From assembly GCA_003254885.1 (NCBI GenBank), contig QANT01004768.1, positions 1 through 64,000 of the forward strand: a DNA stretch of 64,000 bases. The letters run 5' to 3'. Source of the DNA: Purshia tridentata (taxonomy: Eukaryota; Streptophyta; Magnoliopsida; Rosales; Rosaceae). The notes under the pieces were generated by a model that did not search any database, was not told where the DNA came from, and was given only the letters and a program-made list of their open reading frames with translations. Below, piece after piece: positions 33,960 through 52,600 of the stretch; positions within the stretch are counted from its first letter, which is position 1; each line of letters opens with the position of its first letter. The position numbers and the translations under genes were made by a program.

Positions 33960-36233
33960 CTAGCCAGAAGAATTGCCCATGGCTCTTTTAGAGGACACAA
34001 GCACTGGTTCATTACTTGCACCTTGCTTTGCAGCAATCTCTTCCAAACGTTTCCAAGTGAGTTCACGTTTCACATTAAGTTCTTCCTCTTGTGCTTCATC
34101 TTCCTGAAATTTGAGCAAGCATTCCTCAAAAAGCTCAGGGTCAATATCAGAAAAAATCTTGCGGACATTTAGTGTCAGGCTCTGTACTGCCTGGTTCCAG
34201 TGGTTTCTTGCATTTCTCTCCAATGAAGGGAATATGATTGGTAGTAAAACGCTCCGGTTTTGTTTGATTAGGTTCGCAATGTGATCATTATTCCATAAGA
34301 ATAGAGCTCTCTCTGCCACCTGCAAATTAAGGACCAATTGGATATATGTGCATGAGAGAGAGAGAGAGAGCAGAGACCGTAAACCTATAGATTACAGTAC
34401 AAAAACTCTCATTAACTCATGTTATTCATTCAATTTATATACCGTTTAAAATATCTACTCCTGTTCCATATATTTTATATCACTTTTTCCTCATGTACTA
34501 TAAAAGCTGTACATCATTCACAACTGACAAGCCATAAACGAAATTTTCTTCCAAAGTAGGACCCAAAACTAACCAAAAGTGTTTCTCATTTGCTCATGGG
34601 TTTCAGTAACTAAAATCCTGACCTGAGAAACTTAAAAGACCCTGGTATGGTCTAAACCAGGAATAGCAAGCAAACAACTCAAGTCAGCATCTTAAGATCT
34701 AAGATTTCAAATTTTGAAATGCCTAAAGGTGCATCTTTATGAAGAAATGTGCCTAAAAAAAGTTGGTCAAAAATTAATTTTCTCCATGGTATTAGTAATT
34801 GCTAGATGGCATTAAAGAATTTAATTGTTGGTAGAACTTGAGATGCTTGAGGAACAATAACAAACATTGTAGAAAGCTCAGAATTTGACCACCCACAGCA
34901 AGTTCATATACTCAAACCAGTGACACACTGCTACTCACAATATAAAGATTAACACAAGACTCTACAGAAGAGAGGAAACTAGCAGGTAGGAAGAGATGAA
35001 AGTGGTGAACCTACCCACCTGGAAATGTGAACTGCTCAAGCAACGGCCAATTTGGCGAAACAAAGGTACCATACAGCGCTGGAACTCTGCCGGCTGAGTT
35101 GCTTCTAAAACTTCTTCCAGCTCACCTAAGAACATGACCTCCTTAGAACTATTTGTAATAGGCCAATATCTTAGTAAACCACGGATTATTGTATCAGCAA
35201 GTTTGCAGTCTTTCTCCACAAATTGGGTGATGCAGTAAGATAACTGCTGGTGGTACAAGGGTATGCATTTTGGTTTGTGAAGTGGAATAAGCACTCGAAC
35301 AAGAAAGAGTTTGTGCTCTTCTTTCAGTGGCAGAGCAAAACCGTTGATTATACTTCCCAAAATCTCTAACAGCTCTGCAATCCCATTATGCTTTTCAGTT
35401 TCAAAAATAAAACGATAGAAGATGTTGTTGATTGCTTTCCTGATGAATGGGCGGTGCACCATAAATTTCCCATAGATGCGGTGCAGAACTGTTTTCAAGT
35501 AATCCCTCTCTCTGTGGTCCTCTGAATCAAAAAGACCCAACAACCTGAGAACAAAAGAGTGATCAATGTACCTCTTAGCCAACTTTGCATCTGTCTCAGG
35601 TGATGCCACAAACCTCAGGAAGAATTCATACACTATTTGCAAGTGCGGCCATGCTGGGTCCATTGAGGGCTCCTCTTCTTCTAAATCAAAGGCCTCTAAA
35701 GCTTTGTTTTCATGGGATGGAGAAGAGAGTGTTCTAAATAAATTTATGCACACCATCTTTACAATTTCTTGCATGGCAGTTTCTGAGAATTTCCCATTAG
35801 CAGAGGCAATGTAATCCACAAGCTCTACCAATGTCTGTCGCTTTATGTCCTTTTCTTTGAGGTTCTTTGTTGGGTCAGTGAAGTCAAACACAACACAACA
35901 CAAGTTCAACTTTTTTATGAATAAGTTCTGCCTCTCCGAATTTGGAACATCTTTGAAACTAGGCAATGCCTCATATGAAGAAGCGAATGAACTCCCATTA
36001 AGCTTTGAATTCACATCCTGGTTAAGCTTGTTTCCATGATTTACTCCAAAAATTGGAGTAGAATTAGGACCTGAAACAGATGTAGGGCCTGGGTTCCCAT
36101 ATCTGTTGCTTGCTAGAGAGCCGCTTCTTGAACTGGTGGAAGCATTTGAAGAAGAATTAGAGTTTGCTCCTTCACGATTTTCAGCTGACTTAGAGGGCTT
36201 CCTTGGAAGCCTATTAAGTATCTGTTTGATCAT
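33960..36233 (-). CDS. PP2A regulatory subunit B' (B56 family)
   Basis: Two coding exons, 36233-35019 and 34319-33960, joined in phase 0, encode 524 residues, normal for plant B' subunits. The first 95 residues are Ser/Asn-rich and variable ([18 protein letters not shown]...). The B56 HEAT-repeat domain follows: [30 protein letters not shown], a LYFRTL-like stretch, [74 protein letters not shown], and [20 protein letters not shown]. The second exon ends with the basic/acidic helix ([13 protein letters not shown]). B' subunits bind the PP2A A-C core and choose substrates; plant members act in brassinosteroid, immunity and stress signalling. A 5' UTR intron is likely: a donor CTGTAAGTAT lies at about 37069-37062 on the minus strand, beyond the leader. 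Confidence 0.94.
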
Positions 36234-38639
36234 AACTTAAATGGCAAAACAAAATCTCTTCTTCGTGCACTTAAGAGCACACAATACTTATCAACTCCTT
36301 TAAAGCAAATACAGCATCAGCGATGGAGGAAAGACACGATTCCAATGAAACGAGAATATCCCAGAAACATTCAACCAAAATTCAGTGCAATGATGCAAGA
36401 TCCAAGCTATAAGCTTGGTATATTTTTCCTTGATAAAGACAGCAACCTTCCCTCGATTAGAAAGAAATGCTCCAAGCCAATTGGGGAAATCTGGAGCAGA
36501 GATATCAAACCCACATCATATGAGAAGAAAGCTGCATATAAAGCCATTTCAAGCTGAAAAATAAACAGGATACCAAATTTCAAAAGTTTTAATCAACTAA
36601 TCAATGCAAAATCATCCCCAGCTTGCTTAATTTCTGATTTTTTATCCATTAGCCAGAGCAAAAAGGAAGTTTGCTTATGTAATAGTAAATTTGACCTTTT
36701 GCAAGACACAATCTAACATCTTGGGCTATATTGAGAAACCCAGATGTAGAAGACCATCAAATTTTGTTTTCTAACATTAGAACTTTGACTTGCCCGCTAA
36801 ACCTTCCAAAAAAGAAAAGATTCTGAATATTTGCCTCTCTTCACCAAAATTGACAAGCAATTCAGCTGGATCAAAAGGTAACAAGATCCGGGTATGATCT
36901 GAAAAAACCCATTTAGCATTCTCCAACAAGTTTAACATGCAAAATTTTCCAAACGAGAAGATGAACAGTTATACCATAAAAGATACAGGACTGAGTCTCT
37001 GAGAGAGATACGAGAGAAAATAAAGGAGCAAATTTCGGAGAAAATAATGAATGTTCGTAGATACTTACAGAGAGAAAGTTCAGCTGCTGTTTCTTTGAGA
37101 GTCAGAGAGAGAGAAAGAGAAATAGAAATTCCAGGGAAAAGAAAAAAAGGATAAAAAGGTGGGTGGGTGTTGAAGAACAGCAATCTTTGGCGGCTGTAAG
37201 CTGTTGTTGTTTGATGATTTCGTTTTTGTTAGCTGAAATTGTAATTATTGTAATCGATGAATTATCTTTTTCCACTCAAAGTATAATAATATTTTGTTCG
37301 ATTGAAAAAAAGCATAATTATTGTAAATCACTAAATCTATATATATTTATTTCTTTTTAACTCTTGGTTTAAACTTTAACTTCCTCAAGAATTTCAATTT
37401 CAACCTCAAAAACTGTTCCTCATTTTGGATTTTGATTCACTCCAGATGACGAGCGTCCGAGAGATTCTATTTGACGAAACTAACCTTCCAATCTACTTTG
37501 GCAGCTGGACAAAGTCTTTGAAGGGGAAAGGAGAAGGTTGAAACGGTCTTTTGCATGTAATCTAAACAACGAATACTTATATAATTATATTGTAAATAAA
37601 TACACATATTAGCATTTAGGAAGCAGAGTGACAGATGTCACAGTAACCGAGACCCGAACTCCAAGCTTTACTTTATCTTTAATGGGCTGGTATTGGGCTC
37701 AAAAGTAGAGCCCAAATTAATTAAAGGCTAGAAGACGGTGTCGTTTTGGGTATATAATCTGATACAACCTCACTATTATAATTCCTTAATTCATACGTTT
37801 TCTTTTTTTCCGTTTTGTCTCACATGGGTTCACACTTCAGGAATTGACTTCCACCCAGTCAAACAGGCAACCAATTTCCTCCACAAATAGAAATTGAAAT
37901 GACACATAATAAAAGGCTAAAGAGGAGACAGAAAAGACAAACTTTTGTGTAATCATCATTTACCTCATCAAGCAAGAAAATTTACTCACAATTCCGGAAT
38001 TTGAAGGGAAATATACTCTACTGAAAGAATAATTATAAAAGAAAAAAAAAAAAAAGTAATCCTACAGTTCAACAACATTTCTCATTTCTAATGTTGAGCA
38101 ACATACATTTATGTCAGATTAATCAGATACACATTAATCGGACCAACAATCAATCTTGGCAGTCAACTTAAACATGATACTCTAAAAGAAAGAAGTATCG
38201 CTGCACACCATCGGGCTAAGAATTGCGGTGCAAGATTCACCACATTCTTAACTCACACATCAGTCAGATGTGGTAGTTTTCTTCTTAAATTAACATCTGC
38301 GGACAAAAACACTCCAGGAAATTGTCTTCAGCAGAAATCTGGATGGAGCTGTGGATTTCTCAGGCTTCTAAGATCCAAGAACGAGTTTCAACATGATACA
38401 ATCATCTTGGGTACCGAGCATTTTTTAAGGATGTACAACAGAACGGCAAATTGGTTCCCTCCAAACGAACGAACTATGCTGAGTTGGAGGTCAAAAATGC
38501 ACAGAACATCAAAGAAATCTTACAAGCATGCCATGAAACAATTATATGGGAAAGTGGAAAGCATTCCGAGAAATGGAAACAAAACCATCAAAGTAGCCAA
38601 ATATCTCAACTAAAAAGTCAGGTAGCTCAATATTCAATT
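36234..38639. other. PP2A B' 5' leader/promoter and AUG6 3' flank
   Basis: About 36240-37065 is the probable 5' UTR intron of the PP2A gene and 37070-37190 its CT/GA-rich leader. Upstream are three site II-like words (TGGGCT at 37683 and 37694, AGCCCA at 37709) and AGACGGTGTCGTTTTGGGTA at 37733, which also occurs upstream of the carboxylesterase gene. About 38100-38639 is probably the 3' UTR of AUG6. Open frames on the plus strand here are not credible genes. Confidence 0.55.
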
Positions 38640-44085
<5,446 letters not shown>

Positions 44086-45603
44086 CACCAACCTCACAAA
44101 GCCCTCTCTCTCTCTCTCGATTACTCCTCTGTTTTCGCTTTTCTGATTCCCTCTGATTCTGGTTCGGGTTTTTTTCTTGCTTTTGTTTAATTTAATTTTT
44201 TGCTTTTGTTTTGATCGGAATGTTTTTGAAATGCAGGTCCCTGAGGAAGTTCGGATTATGAAAATTGAAAATGCGTCCCAATTTGAATAAATTGGGGTTC
44301 GTTTTCAATATAGAAAATGTGTAGGGACTTGGTTTTGAAAATTCAATTTTATTTTTTAAGTATTTTTTGGAGGGGCTTTGTGTTTTACGCTGTTGATGAT
44401 GGGCCCGGACTCCCGAGAGAGTCGAGACGATGAAGAGCGTCACGTAGCCGGTTGAATAATGGGGTGATGATGCTAACGTGCGCTGGTGAAAACTGTTTTG
44501 CCGGCCAACTTGAAATCATTAGGTGTCGTCATCTGGTGGCTTGGTGAGAATGATAGCGTGCACCACCGGCCCACTGTTTATTATGTTACCTCTCTCTGAC
44601 CCAGGAAAAATATTACAATAATTCTTGACCTTATAATAATTTCAAAAAATATATTGCATGCATGCATGTTATATGTATTAATTGCAAAATTGATGAGAAA
44701 GTGAAAGATCAAAAGAAACGACATTATATTGATCATAAGTTAATGACCGAAATAATTCTACAACTGGGTTAGGTTGGAGGATCCGTGTTGCTTGATCAGC
44801 TGACTTTGATCGACTGTTGACTGATTAAGATGAATCATGAAATGCTATACTATGACTCATGATATTAACAAGAGCCCAGCAAAAGTCTTTTTCTTTTTTT
44901 TGAAGGAAAGTATATAGTAATGTGTCAATCAATGCTCCTCTAAACTGTCCGTACAAGATTAAATTTTTGGATTAGATATCAATGGATTTAGATTGAACTT
45001 GATCAAGTTGTGCTAGTTAAACAACCTGCTGGCTATCAAAAGCTGTTAGTTAATAAACCAATTATGCGTATCATGCTTACTCCTCTTTTATATACAATTT
45101 TGTCTATTAAAGGAAAGAGAGAGAGAAACAAATATATAGGTGCATTTCATGTTATTCACAAATCAAAGTTAAATAAGCTAAGTAACCTAGAGCTAGAGAT
45201 TATAAATGTTACCTTAAATATATTAGAGGTTAAGTGGAATGCTTGTCATGCATTTTACGCTTGTTTGTTAATTTATTCTATATTATTAGCTAATTTTGTA
45301 GAAACCTCTAGCTACCATTGCTATTTAAAGGAGATAATGACATAAAGTGAAAGAAAAGAAGCCTAGTTAATAACAGTACACGATATATGATGCTTTGGCA
45401 CTTGGCAGTGACTGACTTGATTGCAATTTTGCTTAGCTTGGGTGCTAACATATCACTAAATAAGAGATGGCTTCATTGAAGACAAGGCAATGAGTAAACA
45501 TAAAGGTTTATATGATAAAAGAAAAGTTTGGTGAGCTGTGAGCACTATGTAGTGATTCATTCCAAAGCTTTTTGTTATCTTTGATTTCATTGCTTTTCAT
45601 TAG

Positions 45604-45731
45604 GAGCCCACATAAAAAGATGGGCACTCAAATATAGCCCAACAGTTAAATATAGCCCAACATAATTGTTGGGCTTTAGCCCACAAGACGCTCAACTAGC
45701 AGCCTGATAAAAAGTACTATTGGCCGGCCCA
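45604..45731. promoter_or_regulatory. Cluster of site II-like (TGGGCY) elements upstream of PUX1
   Basis: Seven TGGGCN/NGCCCA words occur in 128 bp: at 45605, 45621, 45636, 45654, 45670, 45678 and 45726, in both orientations. Such clusters bind TCP factors in promoters of growth-linked housekeeping genes. The cluster is about 160-280 bp upstream of the TATA-like run. Confidence 0.6.
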
Positions 45732-45886
45732 TAATTTTCATAGCAACACAGTAAATAATACAGCCGTAAATGTAAATCGGTAACTTTTACACGTGCAAAC
45801 TCGGTAGAATTAGGAAAGGACCAAAAAAAAATAAAAATAAAAAAAAGGAAAGGGCCAAAGAGGAAAGGAATAGCAGTCCCACGAAG

Positions 45887-45903
45887 CTATATATATATAT
45901 AAA
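45887..45903 (+). promoter_or_regulatory. Probable TATA box of PUX1
   Basis: CTATATATATATATAAA lies 83-99 bp upstream of the PUX1 start codon, a fitting distance for a short leader. Confidence 0.5.
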
Positions 45904-45985
45904 GTCACACGGCAAGCGGCGAATCTATAATACATATATCGGATTCCCTCTGTTTATTTGCTTCTTTAATTTCTTGGTGTCGCTG

Positions 45986-48649
45986 ATGATCGTTGATGCT
46001 TATTCTCCTTTATCCTTGAAAAGAAGGAGGCTCACCAACATTGATCACATGGAGGCTGAGGAAGCTAAGGTCCTTTACCCAACTCCCTGCGTTTCAATCA
46101 CCTTTATGTATATGCTTTATCTTCTTGATTTCAGTCTTTGTATTGGTTTTGCTACTGGGTCGATCTGGGTTTTGTATATAATGGCTTATTTGGGTTTTAA
46201 TTGTTGATTAGTGATTGTTTCTTACTTTTAAGTTGTGGGTCTAGTGCCATTACCCTCTTTTTCTTTTCTTGTTGCTAGTACAAGATTCTGTATAATCTTA
46301 TCTGGGAGGTAATGTGCTAGCAAAGTAATGGACTTGTTTTTGTTCTGTTTATGCACTATGTAGTTTGTCTCTAAATTTTGGTATTTTTTCCTAATTGTTG
46401 CAATAAATACTTCTCATCAAAAGACTAAAGAGGTGAACAATTGAATAGTGTTATATTATTTAGGAATGGATAACTTGAATTTTATTAAATCCATTGTCTT
46501 TATGGAGGAGGTTAGTATTTTTGGAGACTTAAGTAAAGTTCCACTGTCTTGTCGGTTTCCCTTTCAATTGTAAGCAATTGCTTCGTGTGGTGCTTTTACC
46601 TCAACTCCCATTGAAGTCAGTCCTTGGGAGAGTACTATAAATACAACAACAGAAATGCATATTATAAAAATTTTGTTTCTTTGGTGTGTTTAAAGTTTGG
46701 CCTTTATCAATAATTTTGTTAGTATGTACCTGTTCCTAGCTGCTAATCACTGAATTTTCATTCTGTCATAAGAGTGTGTTGGGTGAAAATACAAATTACC
46801 AATTTTGGAATTGAGACCACTCAAATTTCACCTTTAGACAGTACCTGCTATATCTGGTGTTTGTGATATAACATTTTCTTTTGCCTATTCAGGCCAAGCT
46901 CACAGCAGCAAAGGAAAAGTTTGGGAGAGAAATTCGTGTTTTCGAAACGTCAGCACTTTCTTCTTCGTGGAATGAAGAGTCCAATGCTGGTATGAAGCTA
47001 TTCATCTTCTATGCCCACTACCCTAGGCCAAAACATTCAGCTTATAGCTTTCATATCTTAGAATATCTGTCAAAACAAGTTCATTGAAATACCTGATAGA
47101 ATTTTTCTTTTTGTCATTTTGTTTGGCAGAGGAGACAGATGATTTTTATGAGTTCACTGCAGAAGATTATTATCGTATTTTGAATACCAAAAAGGAAGGT
47201 AATTTTGATAGAAGCATTTTCATTTTAAAAATTCTGGGGATATTAAAAGCTTTTCCATGTGTCAGGTCTTGAAGTTGTATATTTTGCTGGCAATTATATA
47301 TGGAATGGGAAACACATTCTTCTTACTTATTGGAAGTTTTCCATGCATCCAAAAACCGAATAACATTAAAGAAACTTAATAAACTGTTGGAATTTTTTAC
47401 ACATTCATAGGCATATATACATGCATTTTTGCATATGCATAAGATACTTATAATTATTATATTTTATTAATGCAATATGAACAGATAAGTCCCTGAAAAC
47501 ACGAAAGATCAGAGAGGCAGAACAGGCAGCCCGCAGGTCAAGGATAACAAAGGTGGTTGCCAGACCCTTTATTATAAACTTCTTCTTTTTTTACTCTGTT
47601 GTAGTGATTTTTTCTGGTTTTTGTTGACATGATCAACTTCATTACATTATCATAGGATGTATAACCTATTCCAAATCTTAGTTAGTCATATAATTGTTTT
47701 ACCCATTTGTTAAGTCATCTGCTCATGCATGCAGGCTGTGATCAGGGTTCGATTTCCTGATAATAATACATTGGAGGCCACTTTTCATCCATCAGAAACA
47801 GTTCAGAGCTTGGCTGATCTCCTCTTGAAAGTGGTTGCTCGACCAGAATTACCTTTCTACTTGTGTACGCAAAAATGAATCAAAATATTGATTTTCCCGT
47901 ATATATGATTATGCAATAGAGTCTAACTTTTACTTATGCAGATACTACTCCTCCTAAGAAGCAGATAAAAGATATGTCACAGGATTTTTACTCAGCTGGC
48001 TTTGCTCCTGGTGCAATTGTATATTTTTCATATGATCTACCAAAAGGTTAGCACATGCTTTTCAGTGCCATAATTTAAAATTAAATATTTACTGTTGAAT
48101 CTTAGGGTCTTTGCAAGACTGTTTGGAACTTTATGTTCTAACCTGGCCTTTGCTTTTTCTGATTCCCGTCTGAAATGACTTCTGAGGAATCATATTTTTT
48201 TTTTTACCTGAAAACTGTTTCACTTCAGGATTTTGTCTCTGCTTGCACCCCTATTTTTAGCTAGTTAATGCCATGATTTACTCACTCTATCTGGTATATA
48301 TACACATTTAGTATAAAAGTGGGTGTCTTGGGGGAGTGTGAGGAGTGCCATCGTCTAGCTTTCACTGATGTAACAATATATTTCTTTTGACTGCGAATAG
48401 CAATGGTTAATGCCAAATGATTAATTCTCAATATTTATGACGCATCCAGGTGATGATACTGCAGATGCCCTGTCAGGTTCCTTCCTTCAGGAAGAGATCA
48501 TGTCTTTGAAAGGTTTGAAAATCATCAATGAGCATGCAGAACCCGTTCAGTCTGCACCGGAAGCTGTAGCCCAGGCACCGCCCCCTGTTGTCCAAGAGAA
48601 CAAGGCTGCAGAGAAAAAACCTATTAAGCCAAAGTGGCTGAAACTGTAA
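45986..48649 (+). CDS. PUX1: Plant UBX-domain protein PUX1
   Basis: Seven exons join in phase: 45986-46069, 46893-46989, 47130-47198, 47485-47552, 47735-47864, 47942-48046 and 48450-48649. They give 250 residues, against 251 for Arabidopsis PUX1 as I recall. The order is a short N-terminus (MIVDAYSPLSLKRRRLTNID), AKLTAAKEKFGREIRVFETS, an acidic stretch EETDDFYEFTAEDYYRILN, a basic helix TRKIREAEQAARRSRITK, and the UBX beta-grasp (AVIRVRFPDNNTLEATFHPS ... SLADLLLKVVARPELPFYLY ... GFAPGAIVYFSYDLP). The tail is Pro/Lys-rich (EKKPIKPKWLKL). PUX1 binds the AAA ATPase CDC48/p97 and splits its hexamer, so it tunes ubiquitin-dependent extraction. The start is the ATG of MIVDAY; the frame reaches further up only through a TTG. 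The first intron is long (823 bp), which can carry regulatory sequence. Confidence 0.94.
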
Positions 48650-48876
48650 CATGAATCACATGACTGACTCCGCAGGTGTGCTCTCTATTCATCATCTGAT
48701 GTTCTGCGAATTGATGGGTGCAACTGCCCATCTATAAGATTGTGCTGATTGTGACAGTTATTTGATGGCTGCAACTTGCCCTCAGATATTTGATAAAGAT
48801 GACTTTTTGCTAAGCTTGTTTATATTTTCTATTAGAATGTATGAAGTTAAAAATATATAGAATGCCACAGCAGGTG

Positions 48877-49262
48877 GTGTGTTTTCTTTTGCCTTTTCAT
48901 TTCAGTTTATAATTTAAATAAAAAATTGCAAAGTATCCATTATTGGTTGGATTAGATGTTCAGTGTCGTATTGTCAACTGAACTGTGTTAGAAGCCCAAA
49001 TATAAAGTAAAAAAAANAAAAAAAAAAAAAAAAAAAAAAAACATTTCTTATTCTTCAATAACGTTTCAAAGACTCTTAGTGTGTTTTCTTTTGCCTTTTC
49101 ATTTCAGTTTATATTTTAAATAAAAAATTGCAAAGTATCCATTATTGGTTGGATTAGATGTTCAGTGTCGTCTTGTCAACTGAACTGCGTTAGAAGCCCA
49201 AATATAAAGTAAAAAAAAAAAAAAAATTTCTTATTCTTCAATAACGTTTCAAAGACTCTTTA
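48877..49262. repeat. Young tandem duplication, 2 x about 190-200 bp, with A-runs
   Basis: The unit GTGTTTTCTTTTGCCTTTTC ... TGCAAAGTATCCATTATTGG ... GAAGCCCAAATATAAAGTAA, then an A-run and TTTCTTATTCTTCAATAACG occurs at 48877-49078 and 49079-49262. Copies are almost identical. Copy 1 has the longer A-run, including one ambiguous base near 49017. It lies just past the PUX1 3' end. Confidence 0.95.
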
Positions 49263-49691
49263 ACAAGCGCATGCAAGTACATGTGCAAAGAATAATATAG
49301 AGATGGAATAAATACTTGGATCGTGTGAGACATATCAAATTTTTTGGGAAAAAAATCAACATTATCAATTCCAATAGGATAGATCAAAAGTTTCCCTGGG
49401 ATAGAAAAAAAAAAATGATGGATTTAAAATAATATTAGTAACATTAGTTACATGGCAAAAAAATAATAAAATTACATTTGGACGTGCTGCTATCCTTCCA
49501 TCTTCAGCATGTCATACTTCCTGTCCTATGGAACACGTAGAAAAGATTCCTGTGAACTAGAAATGGATGGCAAAAACAACGACCCCTGGATAGGCCAAGC
49601 TCTGACCAGCCCTCTGATTTGCCTCATTTTTCTGGGTTTATACACTTTCAATTGAGGAGCTCCTAATGCTGAAACCCATTCCAATAAGTTT

Positions 49692-52600
49692 TCAAGTAAA
49701 AAGCATCTTTAGTTCCTCTATGCGAGCCGTTCGAACTTCTTGGTCAGTCAAGGCACCAGAAATCATCCGCTGTTTACGTGCTTGCACTGCTTCCATTCTT
49801 TCCTCAACCGTTCCCTGCCATCCAAGAAAATTCAAAAATTGTCACACCAGAGGGCCAATCATGATTGAATGATAAATCATATTATTTATAGTTCCTTATT
49901 AAGATAATCATTTCGGCCACTCAGTCTCATTCCAAGGTTTACTGCTTGTTTCATGAAAAAAAAATCCCAACAGTAAGAACCACACCTAGTGAAGTCTCCA
50001 TTATAAAGTAAAATAATATTTATTTAAATAAAAAAGTGCCAGAGAAGAAGGACCTTCATGATAAACCGTCTGATCATCACCCTTTTTGTTTGTCCAATGC
50101 GATGAATACGCATGACAGCTTGTTCCTCTACAGCTGGGTTCCACCATGGATCCTACAAACATGAATACTAACTGATACCATTCAAACTGATGATCTACTC
50201 ACCAAAATCTTACATTACCAAGAAGTGGACTCTCAACTCCCGAGTAAAACAAATCAATTTTACTATAAACTCGTCGACTCAAAATCCCAATACTATAGCT
50301 GACTGCTTAAAAAATATGAAATAGCAACAATGTTTTAATCCCATTCATATAAAGCTAGGTGACACCCTATCCTAATTTTAACTTGAAAATCTCAATCTTA
50401 TGCATACCAAGACAAAGGCATTGGATGCTGCTGTCAGATTTATTCCAACTCCTCCAGCCTTCAGTGACATTAGCAACACCTGATAAAATAACCAAACTCC
50501 AATGGTTACATCCAAACTGTCTACTAGAATGAAGATTCACACCCCAAGTACAAAAACAAAGAAAGTAGAATATAATAAGGTCACATGTAACAACCAGGAT
50601 GTCACTATCTTCTGAGAACTGTTTTAAAACTTTTTCACGCTGCTGTTGATTCAGAGTCCCATCTAGGCGAAGAAATGGAATGTTACTCCTGCTCAGAAAA
50701 TGAAAAAGATATCAATCTACACTCTCAAGAAACAAATTAGCAAGTTTAATATAACCCAAACACAAACAGCATATGATGGAAAGAGTGATGATATTTCTTG
50801 CTTCATAACATTATTGGTATTTTCATAGCACATCATGACAAGACCAAAACACACCCATCTCCTTTATCATCCGTAATGCCAAAATATAACAATTTTATGT
50901 GTATCATCCAGACATCATAGATCATCATGTTAGAACCATCCAGTTTCATAAAGTCTCATAAATAAAGAGGTACACTAATTCCTTTGAATAGTGAAACCAG
51001 GTTATACAAGGCCTGCTTGTGGTCCAAGCTAGTTTCTATAAAAGATATATTAATCTTAAACATAGTCATGCACTTGTACAACCAATACACTTCAAAAATT
51101 TTTAACATCTGATAATTTTTACCGTGAAAGAGGGATTTGCAAGAGGTCCAGAAAGGCTGTCCACTGGCTGAAGACAATGCTTTTCGAGCCTGACATGCGA
51201 AGAGATTCAAGTTCACGCAAAAGAACAACAACTTTGGATGACTCCACCCAGTTTTTCTCAACATCAACCTGGAACCGACTTTCAGTTGGTGCTGTAATAA
51301 GATCTTGCCTATTGATGCTCTTCCTGTAATGGCGAAACTGTTAAATTATAATACTATTATAATAGATTTCAGTATAAGAAGAACAGAAGTAAACCTTGGA
51401 AATCAAAATGAAAATCCAACTGAACACTAAGAGCTAAGACGTTAGTTGAATATACCTACAAACAGGACATAAACCAGAAGTTGAATTTCGCCAGCTTGCC
51501 AAGAGACATTCACGGCATAAGCGGTGAGCACAAGGTGTTAACACTGCATCTTCAAATGCTTCAAGACATATTGGACATTCTCCCTGTTCCCCCTTACGCA
51601 ATTCTTCAACAACTTCTTGAACATAAGCCCGTGAAGGCAGATCTTTGGCTCCCACGTCTGCAGAATTCTGGTTGCCTTTAAGGAAACGCCTAGCTAGCTT
51701 ATTCAGATCAGAAAATTCTTGTGTATCACCTCGACTGGATTAATAAAAGCAACCAAAAGGTTAGTCAAATCCCCTTTACATCATTATTTATTAAAACTCA
51801 TGGGTAACATTAATCTCTTCATTTAACAAAAATTTGAAGGAAAATCATATCTGGCTAGACTACTTCATCAATTTAAAAGGAAAAGGAATAAAGGCGTAAT
51901 AAGTATCATTGCCTATTAAAACTGCAATACTAGGGGGGAATGAATTAGAAAAAAGGTTATAAGCACACCTCATCACAAGAAACGGATGATCGCAGCATTG
52001 GCGAAGACGTAAAAGTAACTCCAGTATGGAAGCATAATTATGAAGAACCTGTCCTTGCTCAACAAATTGATCAAACTTTACCTGAAAAGTTTAGACAAAC
52101 ATGATAATTACTAATTATAAATGCATTAAAAAATACAAGAGATTAAGAGAAATACACAAAATGAAATCATGGAAATCAGAATATACCTTTGATCTTTTAA
52201 AAAGGGCCTCATAAAAGTCTTTTTCAGCATCTGAGAGCTCACAATAAATCACCTGAATATCAGCTGGTGGAAGGACTAGAATTGGTCTGCAATGAAAAGT
52301 AAACCTTAGGAGCCCAAGAAAAAAGAAAAAGAAAAAAGTTGAAATTAATGACATGTCCTGAGCCAGTAACTGACCTGCCTTCACGATCTGTGCTAAACTT
52401 GGTTCTCCTCAACATGATCGGCTTTAAGATGGCCTGAACCAACTTTAACCCTCTCTCATCACCCTCCTCAAAAGGTTTTTGGATGAGTTTATTCCACCTA
52501 GATCATATAGAAAGTACATAAATTCAACTACCTCAACTTATGGGGCGAGAATCAGATATAAAGCAGAATTGGCCTACACATACAATTTACACACAACTCA

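Larger units (their letters stand above)
44086..45985. other. Divergent intergenic region between AUG6 and PUX1
   Basis: The left part is the AUG6 promoter with a CT-repeat leader and a TGGGCCCGG word at 44399-44407. A CATGCATGCATG run (RY-type) is near 44656. A plus-strand frame of 111 codons at 45010-45345 has no recognisable domain. The right part carries the site II cluster and TATA box of PUX1, listed separately. Confidence 0.55.

Noticed and set aside
45010-45345. Plus-strand frame of 111 codons
   Set aside because: AT-rich, no recognised motif, no promoter or splice evidence.
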